From Lepturacanthus savala (lineage: Eukaryota > Chordata > Actinopteri > Scombriformes > Trichiuridae): DNA of 64,000 nucleotides. The number at the start of each line of letters is the position of its first letter. Within the stretch, counting starts at the first letter, position 1. The position numbers and the translations under genes are program-made. Location of the stretch: NCBI GenBank assembly GCA_030544235.1, contig CM060477.1:9074434-9138433 (forward strand), read 5' to 3'. Of the stretch, positions 51,832 through 64,000 are shown one piece after another. The notes under the pieces are model-generated. The model saw nothing but the letters and a program-made list of their open reading frames with translations. It searched no databases and was not told the DNA's origin.

Positions 51832-51842
<11 letters not shown>

Positions 51843-52074
51843 CAAATGTGTAAATGACACAACTTTGCATTTGCCTAATGGTATTAGAGCATGGGCTGAA
51901 TTTCAAGTGAGACTCAAGCTGATACAGTAAGCGCTCCGGTCAATTGACACAATGCAAATTAACGTGGTGAAGAGGAATTAAGTTCACAATGTGAGACCTC
52001 GTGAAGCTACAATGAGGCCCATTAAATTAAACATGCTGGCTGACCCACACTCCATGATTAGACGCGCTGCTTCT

Positions 52075-52102
52075 CGTGTGTGTCTGTGTGTGTGTGTGTG
52101 TT
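52075..52102. repeat. GT microsatellite
   Basis: About 13 GT units with one interruption. Confidence 0.9.
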
Positions 52103-53270
52103 AATTTCATTTGATCAATAAAACAAACTCATTCTAAGAAGTCCTCTCAGGAGCTTGCATTCAGCCTGAGCCTGGAAAAGCCACATTCATGTTTTCATTG
52201 AGTATAGTGGCTGCAAGAAAAAAAACAACAACAAAAAAAAAAAACGTCCATCTACATCCTGACGAATTCAGAGTCCTTGACAGGCTGCCTAAAGGATATA
52301 TCTATATCAAGAGGGGGTCATGACATGTAATGAAGTTATTTCTCCTCTCCTCCGTCACACAGCACCACTCTCCAATAGAGCTGGGCAGCACCCTCGTATG
52401 GAGCAGCCATCGCCATTAATAAACATGTCACTCTGAACACAAGGAAAACTGTGTCATGAGGAAAAAAACAGCGGTGAGCTTAAATGTTCTGAATGGTTTT
52501 ATTCTCTGGTCATTTTTCCTCAGTGTCTTCATGCAAGATCAATGCTGATGATAAAAGAAAAGTTGGAAGGACGCGGCATTTTTTCCCCCGACTATGTGAA
52601 CACTGTCCCACCACCTGCTGCCTCCATCCATCAGTGGACTCTTATTTTCTGTCAGCTTCCCGTTCCTAGTCGATTTTAGCGGCCCGACTTTAAGAGTGGA
52701 TGCATTATTTTAATAGTTCCATCCATTTTCAAACAGTGACTGTGCTATTAAAGGCGAATTGCAGAGAGGTGCGCTGGGAGCAGAAAACCCAGTCCACCCA
52801 CTGGAGGGATTAAGTAGACTCGCCTTCACAAACAAAACTAAATTTACATTAATGTTACCAGGATTTGAATAATTAAAGGTGTAAGTGTTTAAATTCAGTT
52901 CAGCACTACTGACATGTACAGAAATGCTTTTAAAAAAAAACAAAGAAGTAGCGATTCGAACTAAATTCATCAGGACCAGCAGCAAATCCTACACAGATAT
53001 CAAATATCATCTCATAAATCACAGTTTCAAACCGCTGTATGAGGCAGACACACTTCAGCAGCTTCCATGTAAAATCTCAACTTCGGCACATAGCAACATT
53101 CTGCATGTCAGTAAGATTCATTTCAGCTCGAGGAGACCTCCGGTTACATTTTATAATGCCTGAATCCACCGAGTACTGTCCCACAGCAACAAGCGATGCC
53201 ATGCCAAGTGTTTAAATCATTGGCTTCAATTTATTCGATTTTTTATGATATTTATGATATTGTACAATAC

Positions 53271-53271
<1 letters not shown>

Positions 53272-53345
<74 letters not shown>
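53272..53345. repeat. AT microsatellite, about 37 units
   Basis: A pure TA run of 74 bases, self-complementary and able to form a long hairpin or cruciform. Confidence 0.98.
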
Positions 53346-53346
<1 letters not shown>

Positions 53347-53629
53347 CACCATGTGGACTTTCATTTTGAGAGCAGGATTCATTGATTTCATGTTCAGGGT
53401 ATATAATTCTTTTCCTCAAAGCCTGCCCCCCTCGCATTCAAATGGCATCTGCTTGTTTAGATTTGCTCTGCTTCTGCTCAAACTCAAAGCTTTCTCTCAG
53501 ATATGTTGTTGCTTTCACAGATTTCCTGCTCCAGCTTCAGCCCTCGTCCTTGCACTCGGGCTGCTTCTGTGCGTTTTGTGAAACATCTGCTCTGGTGTCG
53601 GATTTTTTTTGTGCAACAACCGTGTCAAA

Positions 53630-53760
53630 ATCCGCCAACCAATAGAAGGTCGGGTGTAGCGTTGACCAATGAAAAGAGCCCTGCCTCCTTCAGGCGCATT
53701 CGCTTTAAGAGTCTCATACAGACGATTATAGTCGTTCAACTGGGTTCATCCATTCCCGCC
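53630..53760 (+). promoter_or_regulatory. Weak promoter-like patch with paired CCAAT boxes
   Basis: CCAAT lies at 53639-53643 (CCAACCAATAG) and 53666-53670 (TTGACCAATGA), in a locally GC-rich block followed by GCCCTGCCTCC. The same-direction CCAAT pair is 27 bases apart. No transcript or coding frame with a recognisable domain follows. It could also be an old repeat-derived promoter. Confidence 0.2.
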
Positions 53761-53938
53761 CACAGGGCTTTATTATATGGACTTCCCCTGCTTTCTTGTA
53801 CAATTTTTTAGAAATAAAGGACAGTTTTAAATACACCAGCGCCCCTGTATTGTTTTAATATAAAAGCCAATATAGCACATGACCCCTCATCGCGAGAGAA
53901 GAAAACGTCACCTCCATGACTGATGGTTGGTCAACATA

Positions 53939-54160
53939 GATCACAAAATGTCAAGGACCACAAGTATGTTTTTTGTTTTTTTTTAATAACGGTGATGTAC
54001 CTTTTTTTTTTTTTAAATTGAATTGTTGAGTCATACTTACGGCAAAAGTTTTCAAGTGTTCCATTATGTGAATGCTGTTGCTAGGTAACAAATAACTAAA
54101 TGTTATGTGTGTGTGTGTTTTTCGTAATAAGTATCTTAGTGTTTAGTAATGGAGAAAGTA
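53939..54160 (+). repeat. Repeat A, copy 1
   Basis: Begins GATCACAAAATGTCA, includes AATTGAATTGTTGAGTCATA and GAATGCTGTTGCTAGGTAAC, and ends GTTTAGTAATGGAGAAAGTA. It pairs with copy 2 at 54518 and with an inverted copy at 54892-55060. Confidence 0.8.
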
Positions 54161-54175
54161 CTTGAGCTGTATAGT

Positions 54176-54510
54176 CAGAATTCTAGCTATTACCCGACAG
54201 CTTCTGAATTATTGAGTCTATATAGTGCGACAAAGGTTTGGAAATAAGCTCCACTTATTTACCCATTTGCACTCTTTGCCCTTAAAATGTGCATAGTCCT
54301 TCAATTACTTGTACTATAAAATGTTAGGAAATTGTGAAAAACTGTATAGAAAATTAAGAAAACAGTCCTACACTATTTTCAAGAAAAAAAAATCCTAATA
54401 TGGTAAATGGATCAAAATAGTTTACCAATTTTATAATTGCATCCCCTACAATCAGCTAATTCTGAAAGTTCTTAAAGTTGCCAATTTGTACTGCACAGCA
54501 GAAGTACTCT
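54176..54510 (+). repeat. Repeat B, copy 2, between two A copies
   Basis: Matches 50611-51270 in order: CTTCTGAATTATTGAGTCTA, CCACTTATTTACCCATTT, TACTATAAAATGTTAGGAAA, GGTAAATGGATCAAAATAGT and AATTTGTACTGCACAGCAGA. It lacks the internal duplication of copy 1. Confidence 0.75.
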
Positions 54511-54517
54511 GTTTTTT

Positions 54518-54770
54518 GATCACAAAATGTCAGACCTCAAATGTGTTTTTATTATAGTGGTACTGTTCCTGCTTTCAAATTGAATTGGACTGTTTTTTTT
54601 TGTATTTTTTTAAATAATGGTGCCCATGCAAAGTGAATGGGTTGAGTCATATTTGCGTCAGAAGAACACAATGATAATATACTTGGTTTTGTGTTGAATG
54701 CTGTTGCAAAGCAACAAATATGGAACTTTTTTTTTCATCTGCATATCAGTGTTCAGTAATGGAGAAAACA
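54518..54770 (+). repeat. Repeat A, copy 2
   Basis: Begins with the same 15 bases GATCACAAAATGTCA, includes GGTTGAGTCATATTTGCGTC and GAATGCTGTTGCAAAGCAAC, and ends GTTCAGTAATGGAGAAAACA. It carries a 30-base segment around AATGGTGCCCATGCAAAGTG that copy 1 lacks. Confidence 0.8.
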
Positions 54771-54891
54771 TCTGATGCTAGCTAACACATGTTCTATAGC
54801 CATACCGAAGCATCTTCCTTCTTTTTGAATGCCACTTACTGTTTTTTATTTCCTTAATGTGCTAGCTCACGTCATTTATATACACTGTTGG

Positions 54892-55060
54892 TATTTTTCC
54901 CCATTAATAAACACTGAAATATAGATTTTAAAACAAGGAACACAGCAGTGTCTAATTTGTTAATATTACCTAGCAACCGTGTTTCGTTAAAATACAACAC
55001 TTGAAAGCCAACATTTTCATTCGTGGATTCTTGTACCACAAATATGACCAGCAATTCAAC
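54892..55060 (-). repeat. Repeat A, inverted copy
   Basis: On the minus strand it reads TTGAATTGCTGGTCATATTT, CTTTCAAGTGTTGTATTTTA, GGTTGCTAGGTAATATTAAC and CAGTGTTTATTAATGGGGAA, in the same order as copy 1. It faces copy 2 across about 120 bases. Confidence 0.7.
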
Positions 55061-58000
55061 GTGAAGGAAGTAATAGCTCCATTAAAATAAAAAACCTCCT
55101 TGACATTGGCATAAAGGTGATGTCTCCTCTAGCACACCGACAGGCAGCTATGCTAGACAGCTGCTATTATACCTAGTTATTACAGTAAAATAATAAGTAC
55201 ACAAAAAGCACAAGGAAAGTACATTTAATAAAAGCTATGGAGGGTGGAAATGGATGAACCTGGTTAAAGAGTAACCACCCGTACCTGATTCTCTAAGAAG
55301 TAAAGTAAATGCGTCATGCAAAAAGGCAATTCATTGGTCTGTATTGGTGGGGGGGGGTTGACGGCATTGTTGCGCAAAAAAAAAAAAAAATCAGAGAAGA
55401 GAGCAGAAATCTGAGAGCAGATGTTTCATGAGTGCACAGAAGCAGTGTGAGTGTGAGGAGGCTGCTCCAGGAACTTTGTGCAAGAAACAATATAGCTGAG
55501 TATAAAAGTAAAGTTCAGCAGAAGCTGAAACAAACCTAAGCACACTTGAGTGTGAGGGCAGGGTTTTAGGTAAAGAATTATAAACTCTATATAATAATAA
55601 GTGTATACCCCACCCAAAAAAAATAATATAAAATTATGAAATGAATAAATCATGCTCTCAAATTGAAAGACCACACTCTTTAATAAAGACATGGACAAAA
55701 TTCTTAGTGTAACATTTCTTAGATGTGTAATAAACAGTGACCATATGCAAGTAGAGATTAATGCCGATTCAATGCCTGATAAGATTTTGTGTTTCTCTCT
55801 AACAGACACAGTCAGGTGTTTCCATGATATGACATCGCTAAAATTAGATCCCAGGTCAGTGTGTGATTCTTTGGTCTCATCTGTATGTGTTTGCACGTGC
55901 GTGTGTGTGTGTGTATTTGTTTGTGTGTGTGTGTGTGCATACATTTGGTCGCTTGTGCTTATGCATTCCTGTTTGTTTGCCTGTGAAGGGCACCTATGGG
56001 AACAGCAGGTGAAACAATGGAAAAATTGGGTCTGATTTATTGGAGCAAACTGAAAATAGACAACATTAAACTGTTAGAAAAGTCAGCAGAATGCAAATGC
56101 TGTTTGTGAAGCGGTTCTGGTTTATCGCAGAGACAAACTAGTGTTGGCTGTTTTTACAATTAGCAAACTATTACTTGACAAGTATTTAAAGTAAACGCTT
56201 GCATCTATATTTCATAATGAAGATGTAAAAGGTGCATAAGAAAAGGACTGTGTCAACAAATAAAAAAAAAACTCCATGATTTTTATCTCCTTGGGATTTT
56301 AAAATGGTGTCAAACTAAAAACCGTAGCGATTACCTGGGGGTCGTATTCTAATATTCTATATAATATAATAATCATGTACAGTTATTGTTCTTTATTCAA
56401 CACTTAAAGTTTGAGTCTATTTTTTTATTATAATGTACTTCACAAACAATTATAGTTTAGTATGTTACAGTAATAAATGTATATAAAGTAACATTTTTAA
56501 ATTCATTTTTTCTTTTTGTTTTTTTACTGGAGGATATACCATGACATATAACATCTACTGGATTTATAACTGTGAGTCTTTATGTTGTCATAAAAAGGGT
56601 CAAAAGAGGACAAACTGTGTACATAGATATATCGCATATGTACATATACATGATTTCTGTTTCAATAATGTGAGACGCTTCATTAGCTCATTCCAGTGTG
56701 TATAATATCTGCATGTTTAGCATCAGACGCCGTATGAGAAGTTGACCAGAGAAGAGACTGCTCACCTTGGGCTGGTTAGTCATTGGGTCAAAAGTTCTCA
56801 AGTAGTTAATAGCATTCCCTGAAGCAAAGCTTAACTATATAGAGCTTTATGTGATACTAAAAGCAGAGATTTACTGTGTGTGAGAATATGAACAATTCAA
56901 TTGACTTCCAGGCAGTAAACCGTATGATTGTATGGGGATTATTTACTGTATATCACATATGATATATTATTGATTAGATCTACTTTCGCTACAAAGACTG
57001 TTTCCTAAAGCTTATATTAATGACATGCTGCTTGATTAATAACTCTATTCATAGTTTTCTGCTCCTTAAATAAAATATATTTCTTATAACAATCAAATAA
57101 AGAAAATACTGCATTGATCTCAGGACGAACTTTGTTATTTGGTGGTGAGCTTGTAAAACATCTGCATTTGGGCTTTTTGTGTAATGCCGGTGTTAGTGTG
57201 ACATTAAAAGTGCTCTCCTAATAAATCTGACCCAGCGGTCCTGCAGTTAACAGAGTAGCTCATCTGAGAGCTTCAAAACATTTACATTTACACATCCACA
57301 CACTGCAGACGCAGTCACATACACATACACACACATAACCAGTAACTGATTTGTCAATGAAGCGTTCACATGCAGATGTGTAGAAGCATCTCAGCAAATA
57401 CACAGTGTACACACTAGGATTTGACCGTTTGTATATATTGTTTTATTATTTGGAATCAGGTTAAAATATATCTATAAAATATATAATTAATTAAGCTGTC
57501 AGTTCAATAATAAATGCCGTTTTACAGCCTCTGGAAATTGATGATTCTGCGAAAAAGAAGAGCTCTGTGTTGTGGCCCTTTTTTAAACTGCAATGCAATC
57601 GACTGAGAAATTGTAATATTGAATATCAAAGCCTTAAAAGACAATAGAGGAATTGTATGCCTTAAAAAGAAATGAAATCTATATATTACTTGTATGTTAA
57701 CTATCAAAACTACTGATAAATTCTCTTAAACACATGGTTAAACACGACACTTCTGAAACAATTACTGTTAAGTGCCATTCATTTGATTATAGTAATGCTT
57801 TGTATGTACATGTGTACAACACAATTTATTGCAGTGCTCAAATAGTCTGAATAGATAATTACTCAATTTGATGCTGCGCTGCAATCTTGTAAGAGAGTAA
57901 TTTAAAATACCAACATAAAATAAACAAAATATTCAACAAATTTAAAATAATAGTGACTTAACCTTTATAATAAAACCAGCTCTGTTGTTTGAATGCAAAA

Positions 58001-59759
58001 AGTTTTATCATTTCTCAAGTCAATACAAAAGGCATTTGCAGCTCGAGGCTGATGTTAATTCACTTTTATGAGCTTTATTATCTTTGAATCTCTCAGTTCA
58101 TATCAGTTATAAACTGTACAAAATTAAAATACACTTATTTTAACATTTCACATTCAACATTATAGAACATTTTTTCTTCAATTTGTAGTGGGTCTTAAGT
58201 TCAACATATATTCCTAATCATAACCCAATTGGATTGCTAAGCAGGTTAAACCTTTCCAATCGCATTTAACATAAAGAGGCTCCCAGTTAATGGTCTGCCC
58301 GTTGCTAAGAAGAAAAGATCCTCTTTCTAGGCATGCAAAGAGTGTAGCGATGAAATACTAACGGTTAGTGCTCCGTTTGAGATTTTAAATACGTTTGAGT
58401 GACTGTAAAACAAGCCGATTAGTTCCCTACTTATTAACTAAATTATGAACTAAATGCACGAATAAAATATGCCTTTGGACAGTGTGCAGCACTTTAATCC
58501 GATTTAAAGAGATTTAACTGCATTTTATTTTCACCTAATGCCACTTTGGCGATTATCATATTCCTCCTTCTCAATATAATGTCGGCGTGATTTAATCATA
58601 AGCACCAAAATTAAATAGAGTGCAAAATCATAGACACCATAAAAGAGACCAAAGCTTTAACCAAAATGCAGACAGGCAGTTGTCCGTCCACTCAAATAAT
58701 CTTGTTTATCTGTCTCTCTGACATACACACTATCACACACACTGGGTGACACTACAGTCACAGTTTTCTTTCCAGAGGACACCGTCGCACGCCGGCTGCC
58801 GTCAGAGGACATTCGCCTGCATTAATCTGCCTCTGGCTCTTCCCTGTGGCTGAGGTTAAACCCTGGATCCTGATGCAGAGCTGGACAGCTGTAGGGCAAC
58901 AGACCAACCTGGACTCCCTGAGGGCTAGGTTACCGCAGCCTCACTAACACTACAGAGCTCTGCTGTCCCATACGTGGGGAGGTGGAGCTGCGATAGTGCG
59001 AGGAACTTCTTTCAGTTACTTTACGGTATGCACGGATAATTTTGTTTAATGATAACTTGCACGCAGATTTGTCTTCTGATTTATTATAATAAAAGCAAAC
59101 AAGCAAACAACAGCGGAGATGAAAACATCAAACGCCGGTGGAGAAAAGATGCAGAAAGAGATGCACCTACTGGTTGTGGTAGCAGAGGGGGTCAGGGATG
59201 CACAGTTCGGAAACATCCATCAGTCCACGTTAAGCATCCCAGGTGTTGTGATTAAAAAAAAAAAAAAAAGATAAACAGCTGGAGAAAGGCTGGAGGAGGA
59301 GATCAGTTCCTAATTCTCCACATATCTTGATGAAACGTTGGTCAAGTGTTCCTGGGTGTTGTCTCCCTTCCCTCCCCTCTTCAACACACACACACACGCA
59401 CACACAAACATGTACACACGCACGCTCACAAAAAAAATGAAAAGCTTCTTCCTCAGCCTGGCAAACTCCAGTCTGCACAGGTGCTGCACACTCAGGGAGT
59501 ATGTATGAGAGAGACAAAGATTGGATTCAGCAGTGATATAGAAAGAGAGAAAAAAGAACCTGGAGGTAGAGGTAAAGAGCAAAAAAAGAGCATAAAGAAA
59601 GGAGAAAGATTAAAGATGAGGGGAGCAACGGATAAAGACAGAGAGAATCAAAGATAGAGCCCGATGGATGGAGAACAGCAGTGGTGAGAGCGCACTTAGG
59701 CTGAGTAAGTCAGTGGAGGGATTGAGCCTCCATTGAAGACGTGGGGGCTCTTTAAGAGC

Positions 59760-59900
59760 AGGAGGGCGTGGCCTGATGCATATGGAGCAGCCGCCATTGG
59801 TCGGCGTGGGAAGGCTGTACAGTGCAGCAGCCAATGCGACGGGAAGATTACTGTGGAGGGGACGGGCTAGTAGGCGACCAGTTGGTGTCCAGTCATTCAC
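59760..59900 (-). promoter_or_regulatory. Possible promoter: GC box and two opposed CCAAT boxes
   Basis: A GC/KLF-type box GGGCGTGGCC lies at 59764-59773, a CCAAT box on the minus strand (ATTGG, 59796-59800) next to GCCGCCAT (YY1-like), and a CCAAT box on the plus strand at 59831-59835. Local CpG content is higher than in flanking DNA. The position, about 12.6 kb upstream of the first coding exon, would suit a receptor-gene promoter. Orientation is inferred only from the gene; no initiator is evident. Confidence 0.25.
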
Positions 59901-61607
59901 AAGGGAGCGCTGCAAAACCCAGACACACACACACACACACTCCCCCCCTATATAGACAGATAGACAGATAGAGATGGGAGTTTCAGTGGGGTCACACAGT
60001 TGGTGTTTACAGCTGCAGTACAGTAGTAATTGACAAGCAACAGAAGTAGCAGCGAGTTGACCGAGGGTGATTTAAACAGGTCTGTTTATTGTGCTTTAAA
60101 GGGGCTCAGTGCCAGCTTACAGAGCTAAACTGGTCTCTTTACTCTTTTATCCTCTCCAGCGTGGATCTGGCTTCCCACAGCCTGCCCCGCTTTAAAGCAG
60201 CGGCAGCTGCTTCCCACAGCATTTCACCAATCTAACTAATAGGAGAGGAGCTCTACCAACGCCGGCAGAGGCAGGATAAAAGACACTCAGAGCGCTGACG
60301 ACCTCGACAGGAATGATAATAATGACAGACATGATGATGACAGAGAAGTTGGAGTGTATCTTACCACGTCTGTGTAATGTGGCAGCCATCAGAACAGAGG
60401 TGACCCCCCCTCCTCTCTCTCTCTCTCTCCACAAAACCCCCCCAACCCACTTCATCAACCCACATTTTCCTGATCGATACAAAACCCATCACACACTCTT
60501 ATTGATCACAGCGTTGCTGTGTCGCCAAAAGCCTCGGGACAGACTCTTGTTTCCCAACCGTCTTTTAAATAAGAGGAATTATAAATTTGAATGTTTTCTT
60601 TTCATGTCAATCCATATCAAAGTCACAGGAGCAAAGGCCCGATTGCTCTAATAAAGGAGCAGTGTATTCTCAATTAAATTTTTGATCAATATTTTGGCAT
60701 TTAATGTACTTTCCTGTGGAGCAAAACCCGGGATACTGCGCTGATCTGATTAAGACATCCAGACATAATCAATAGAAGAGATATGTTTATGTTATTAATG
60801 AGGCAGAGAGAAAAAAGGAGAGAGACAAAATGCTCAGATGACTGATGTATGATTTCAAATTAGTGTTGAATATTGGCGCAGTAGCTAATCAAATAAAAAA
60901 ACAAATTTGGAATAAGTCGCTTTGTTGTTTTTTCTCTGTTTATTTTTATTTGAACTTTGTGATGAAGTTGTGTGTAGAAATCTCTTAGAAAGAACCCCAC
61001 CCTTTAGTCTCTGTACCGCAGCACGTTTTATATAGGGTAGTGTCGTTCTACACTACATTCATTTGAAAAAAAATATTTTATTTTCTGCTCCACTGCTGTT
61101 TTAGTGTTTCCAGTCTTCTGAGGTGGGCCATGGTGTAAGTCCAAGGCTCATGTGCCTCCCTCCCTCTCAGCCTGCTGGCTTACACAGCGAGGGGACACCG
61201 GGCTTCATGGCATCTGACAGGAAATCTATTGGCCGCACAGTCTGTAATCCCACTATCACGCTATCGCCAAACGGAGAAACAGTAATCCAATCATTAAGTC
61301 TGTTTTTAAGCGAAACAGATTTCCAGCTCTGCAACCAAGAATCTGTCTCTTTAAGCAGATCAAAGCCGGTCTGGAAACTAACTACTGTGCATTTTGAGAC
61401 AGCAGCATATGTTTTCATAATAGTATTGCTCTCATTTACTGTTTTTTTTTTTTTTTTTTAATTCTCAGCGATGATGTATACCCATTCTCTAGTGCCTCTG
61501 AATGCTGGATTGTGGCTGTATTTTAGCAGACAACACCAGAACTGAAAAGGGAATTAGCCTTATTTTTGGAGTAAGTTGTAAGTGAAATATAGGTTTCTAC
61601 AATGCAG

Positions 61608-61731
<124 letters not shown>

Positions 61732-63735
61732 TTATATAAAAGCTGAATTGAAGCTGAAACATTTCCAAAAGGGGATCAGAAACACTGAGATTTAACGTTG
61801 CAATCAGTAGCTTGTTTCTGAAGAGTGAAAAAGAACCAATCGTTATCTGTCAATAATTAGTAATTACATATTGCGCTGGGTTGAGGGACACAATCTCTCT
61901 GTCACATTGGGTGGATGTAATTAAATTCCTGATTCATGAGCAAACTAGCTTTTATGCCTGACCTCCTGACCTCTGAACAGAGACAGTGCATCATGTGTGG
62001 TCCGGTGGCTCAGCGAACAGCCTCAGTGACGTAAAGTGGAGCAGAAAACACGTCCGGCTCATGACATTTGTTGACTTTTAATGACAAAAAAAAAAAATCT
62101 GAGTTAATGTATTTGTGTGAATAGTGTCAACAATTAGCTTTTTCAATCATCAAACTAAAAAAATGAATCAACATATTATTCAAAAATAACAAAGTGAAGT
62201 AGCTTTCTCTATTTCAGTTTTTGATGTAATATCAGTGAGCTGCCACAGGAGAAGTGTTTGAATTATTAAGAAGCCGTATACATGTAGTTTGCAATGGACC
62301 TGATGGCTGTAAAGTTTTATTTGAGCCATATTTCACAACAGCCACTGAAATAGCTGCCACACATTAATGATCTTTAATCAAAGGCTGATCAAATTAATGG
62401 CAAAAAAATGAAAGGTTATGACAGAAGAAATAAATCATAACTTAATTAGTATATTTAGTAATTGTTTTTTTTTATTTAAATAATATTTGTTGCATAATTA
62501 AATTTTAGATCTTTTTTGAATGATAGCAAGGACTCATTTCTCTTACAAAGTAAACTAACTAAAATGAAGATTGAATAAACTGTACTTCCATCCAAATCGC
62601 TCTTTCTCTGCTCAGTAGAAGAATTAATTAAACCAATTGTAGAGATTCCTATTCAACATCTCTCTTGTTTTGTGAAGGGCCATGATACAAAACAGTACAT
62701 GCAAATATTTTAATTACAGTTAAAAACATATGCCTATTAAGAAAATTAGAGCAATATGTTGCATAGCTGAATCTTCATTATTTAAATACAGTGGAACCAA
62801 CTATTTGGTGGAAACCACACACAAAAAGAGGTTGGTAATGTTTCTGAGTATCTTCTTTCTGGGGGTCTTTTTCAATTTAAAATGCTACAAAAACAATTGT
62901 GAACCTTTAGCTCTAGAAATGAAAATATTGTACACAGATAATTACAGTTAATGCAACCCTGGACATAATCCCTTAAAGATTAAAGTCTTTGAATGGATGT
63001 TTAAGGCTTTACACCTTCTCATTCAAACACAACAACATATCTTGTTATTCTACAACTTAAACCTCACTATAGACCCTGAATCCCACAGATCCATCATTTG
63101 CACATTTTTCTTTTGCTGCCACACACTTGTTTGGCTCATCTGCTGGAGGAGTGTGGAGAGGGATAATTACTATAGCCACAGGGCTGCATTAATCAGCTGG
63201 GTGCATTTGTTGGGTTTTATTATGTTCTACTCCCCTCTTTGGGCCACGCTGACTGAACCACCAGGACTAGACAGGGCTGGTAGAGGACCGCTGCCGCCCT
63301 GCTGCCTGTTCACGCTGGGTTAATAAATGCTATTAGCCTCTATCTCTTGCCTCTTAATTTCTCATTTAACTGAGGACAGTTAAAACAAAACTACACAAGC
63401 AGTGGTGTTAATCAGGGACTCGTAGCAGGACTCGGATATCTTGATTGAGAGAGCAGGATTCACACAATGAGGGAGGAAAATGTATGCTGGGATCCCCTAG
63501 CATTAAGAAAGAACCGTTTTTTAATGTTACAGCCCTTCATCAAGTGAAATGTCCATGTGGTCTGTTAACACTTTATCATTTAGTTTAGTGGTGGTTTGAT
63601 TTGATATCACTGGTAGCACGCAACAGGCAGAATATTAAAAAAGAACATGGAAAATTACTGATTAATTTGTATCTATGTGTGTCTTTATGTCTGCATGTGT
63701 GTACATGTTTTATAATTCTATAGTTTTATAATTCT

Positions 63736-63762
63736 ATGTGTGTGTGTGTGTGTGTGTGTGTG
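63736..63762. repeat. GT microsatellite
   Basis: About 13 GT units, preceded by a short duplicated TTTTATAATTCTAT segment. Confidence 0.95.
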
Positions 63763-64000
63763 CATGCGCACCTTAAATAATTTGAATATTGTAAAACGTT
63801 TTGGCCTTTCTTTCTTTCTGTGAACCACTATTCTCAAAATTACCAAAAATAAAGGCTTGAAATATTTCATTTTCTAATTATGTATGATATTCTAATTATT
63901 ATATATGTATTATACTTTGTATTATATTATGCATTATACTTAGTTTATTATACTTTGTTTATTCTTTTAAAAAACAGATTTTCCAAAAACAAATATATAC

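Overview
The window is vertebrate, almost certainly teleost fish, nuclear DNA. It is AT-rich and intron-dominated, with long CA/GT, AT and CT microsatellites, and it carries fish-type interspersed repeats: hAT MITEs, a tRNA-headed SINE, L2-type LINE debris and a DIRS-like retroelement remnant. There are no prokaryotic features.

One protein-coding gene can be supported, on the minus strand: an estrogen-related receptor (nuclear receptor group NR3B), best matched to ERR-beta (esrrb). Six coding exons with canonical GT-AG borders and matching phases were placed: 47192-46777, 43235-43119, 33581-33471, 33001-32840, 25331-25062 and 22396-22152. From the ATG at 47179 they join into a complete 435-residue receptor: N-terminal domain, two C4 zinc fingers, C-terminal extension, ligand-binding domain and AF-2 helix. 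The first coding exon has a clear splice acceptor 13 bases upstream of that ATG, so at least one 5' exon lies further up. A good candidate is a 57-base GT-AG-flanked segment at 51501-51445. A CCAAT/GC-box cluster at 59.76-59.84 kb could be a promoter.

Layout: 1-22151 is downstream flank (3' UTR of unknown extent, then intergenic DNA) with hAT, SINE and LINE copies, interstitial telomere-like tracts, a 95-base CpG-dense patch and stretches that look like candidate regulatory DNA. 22152-47192 is the coding part of the receptor gene, with introns of 2.7, 7.5, 0.5, 9.5 and 3.5 kb holding repeats only. 47193-64000 is the upstream intron or 5' flank, with very long microsatellites (140 bp CA, 122 bp CA, 74 bp AT) and a nested repeat structure at 53.9-55.1 kb that includes an inverted copy.

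I found no tRNA, rRNA, CRISPR or operon, and no second host gene. Nothing in the window amounts to a new biological system. The items most worth checking are the candidate 5' micro-exon, the beta-versus-delta identity of the receptor, and the nested inverted repeat.
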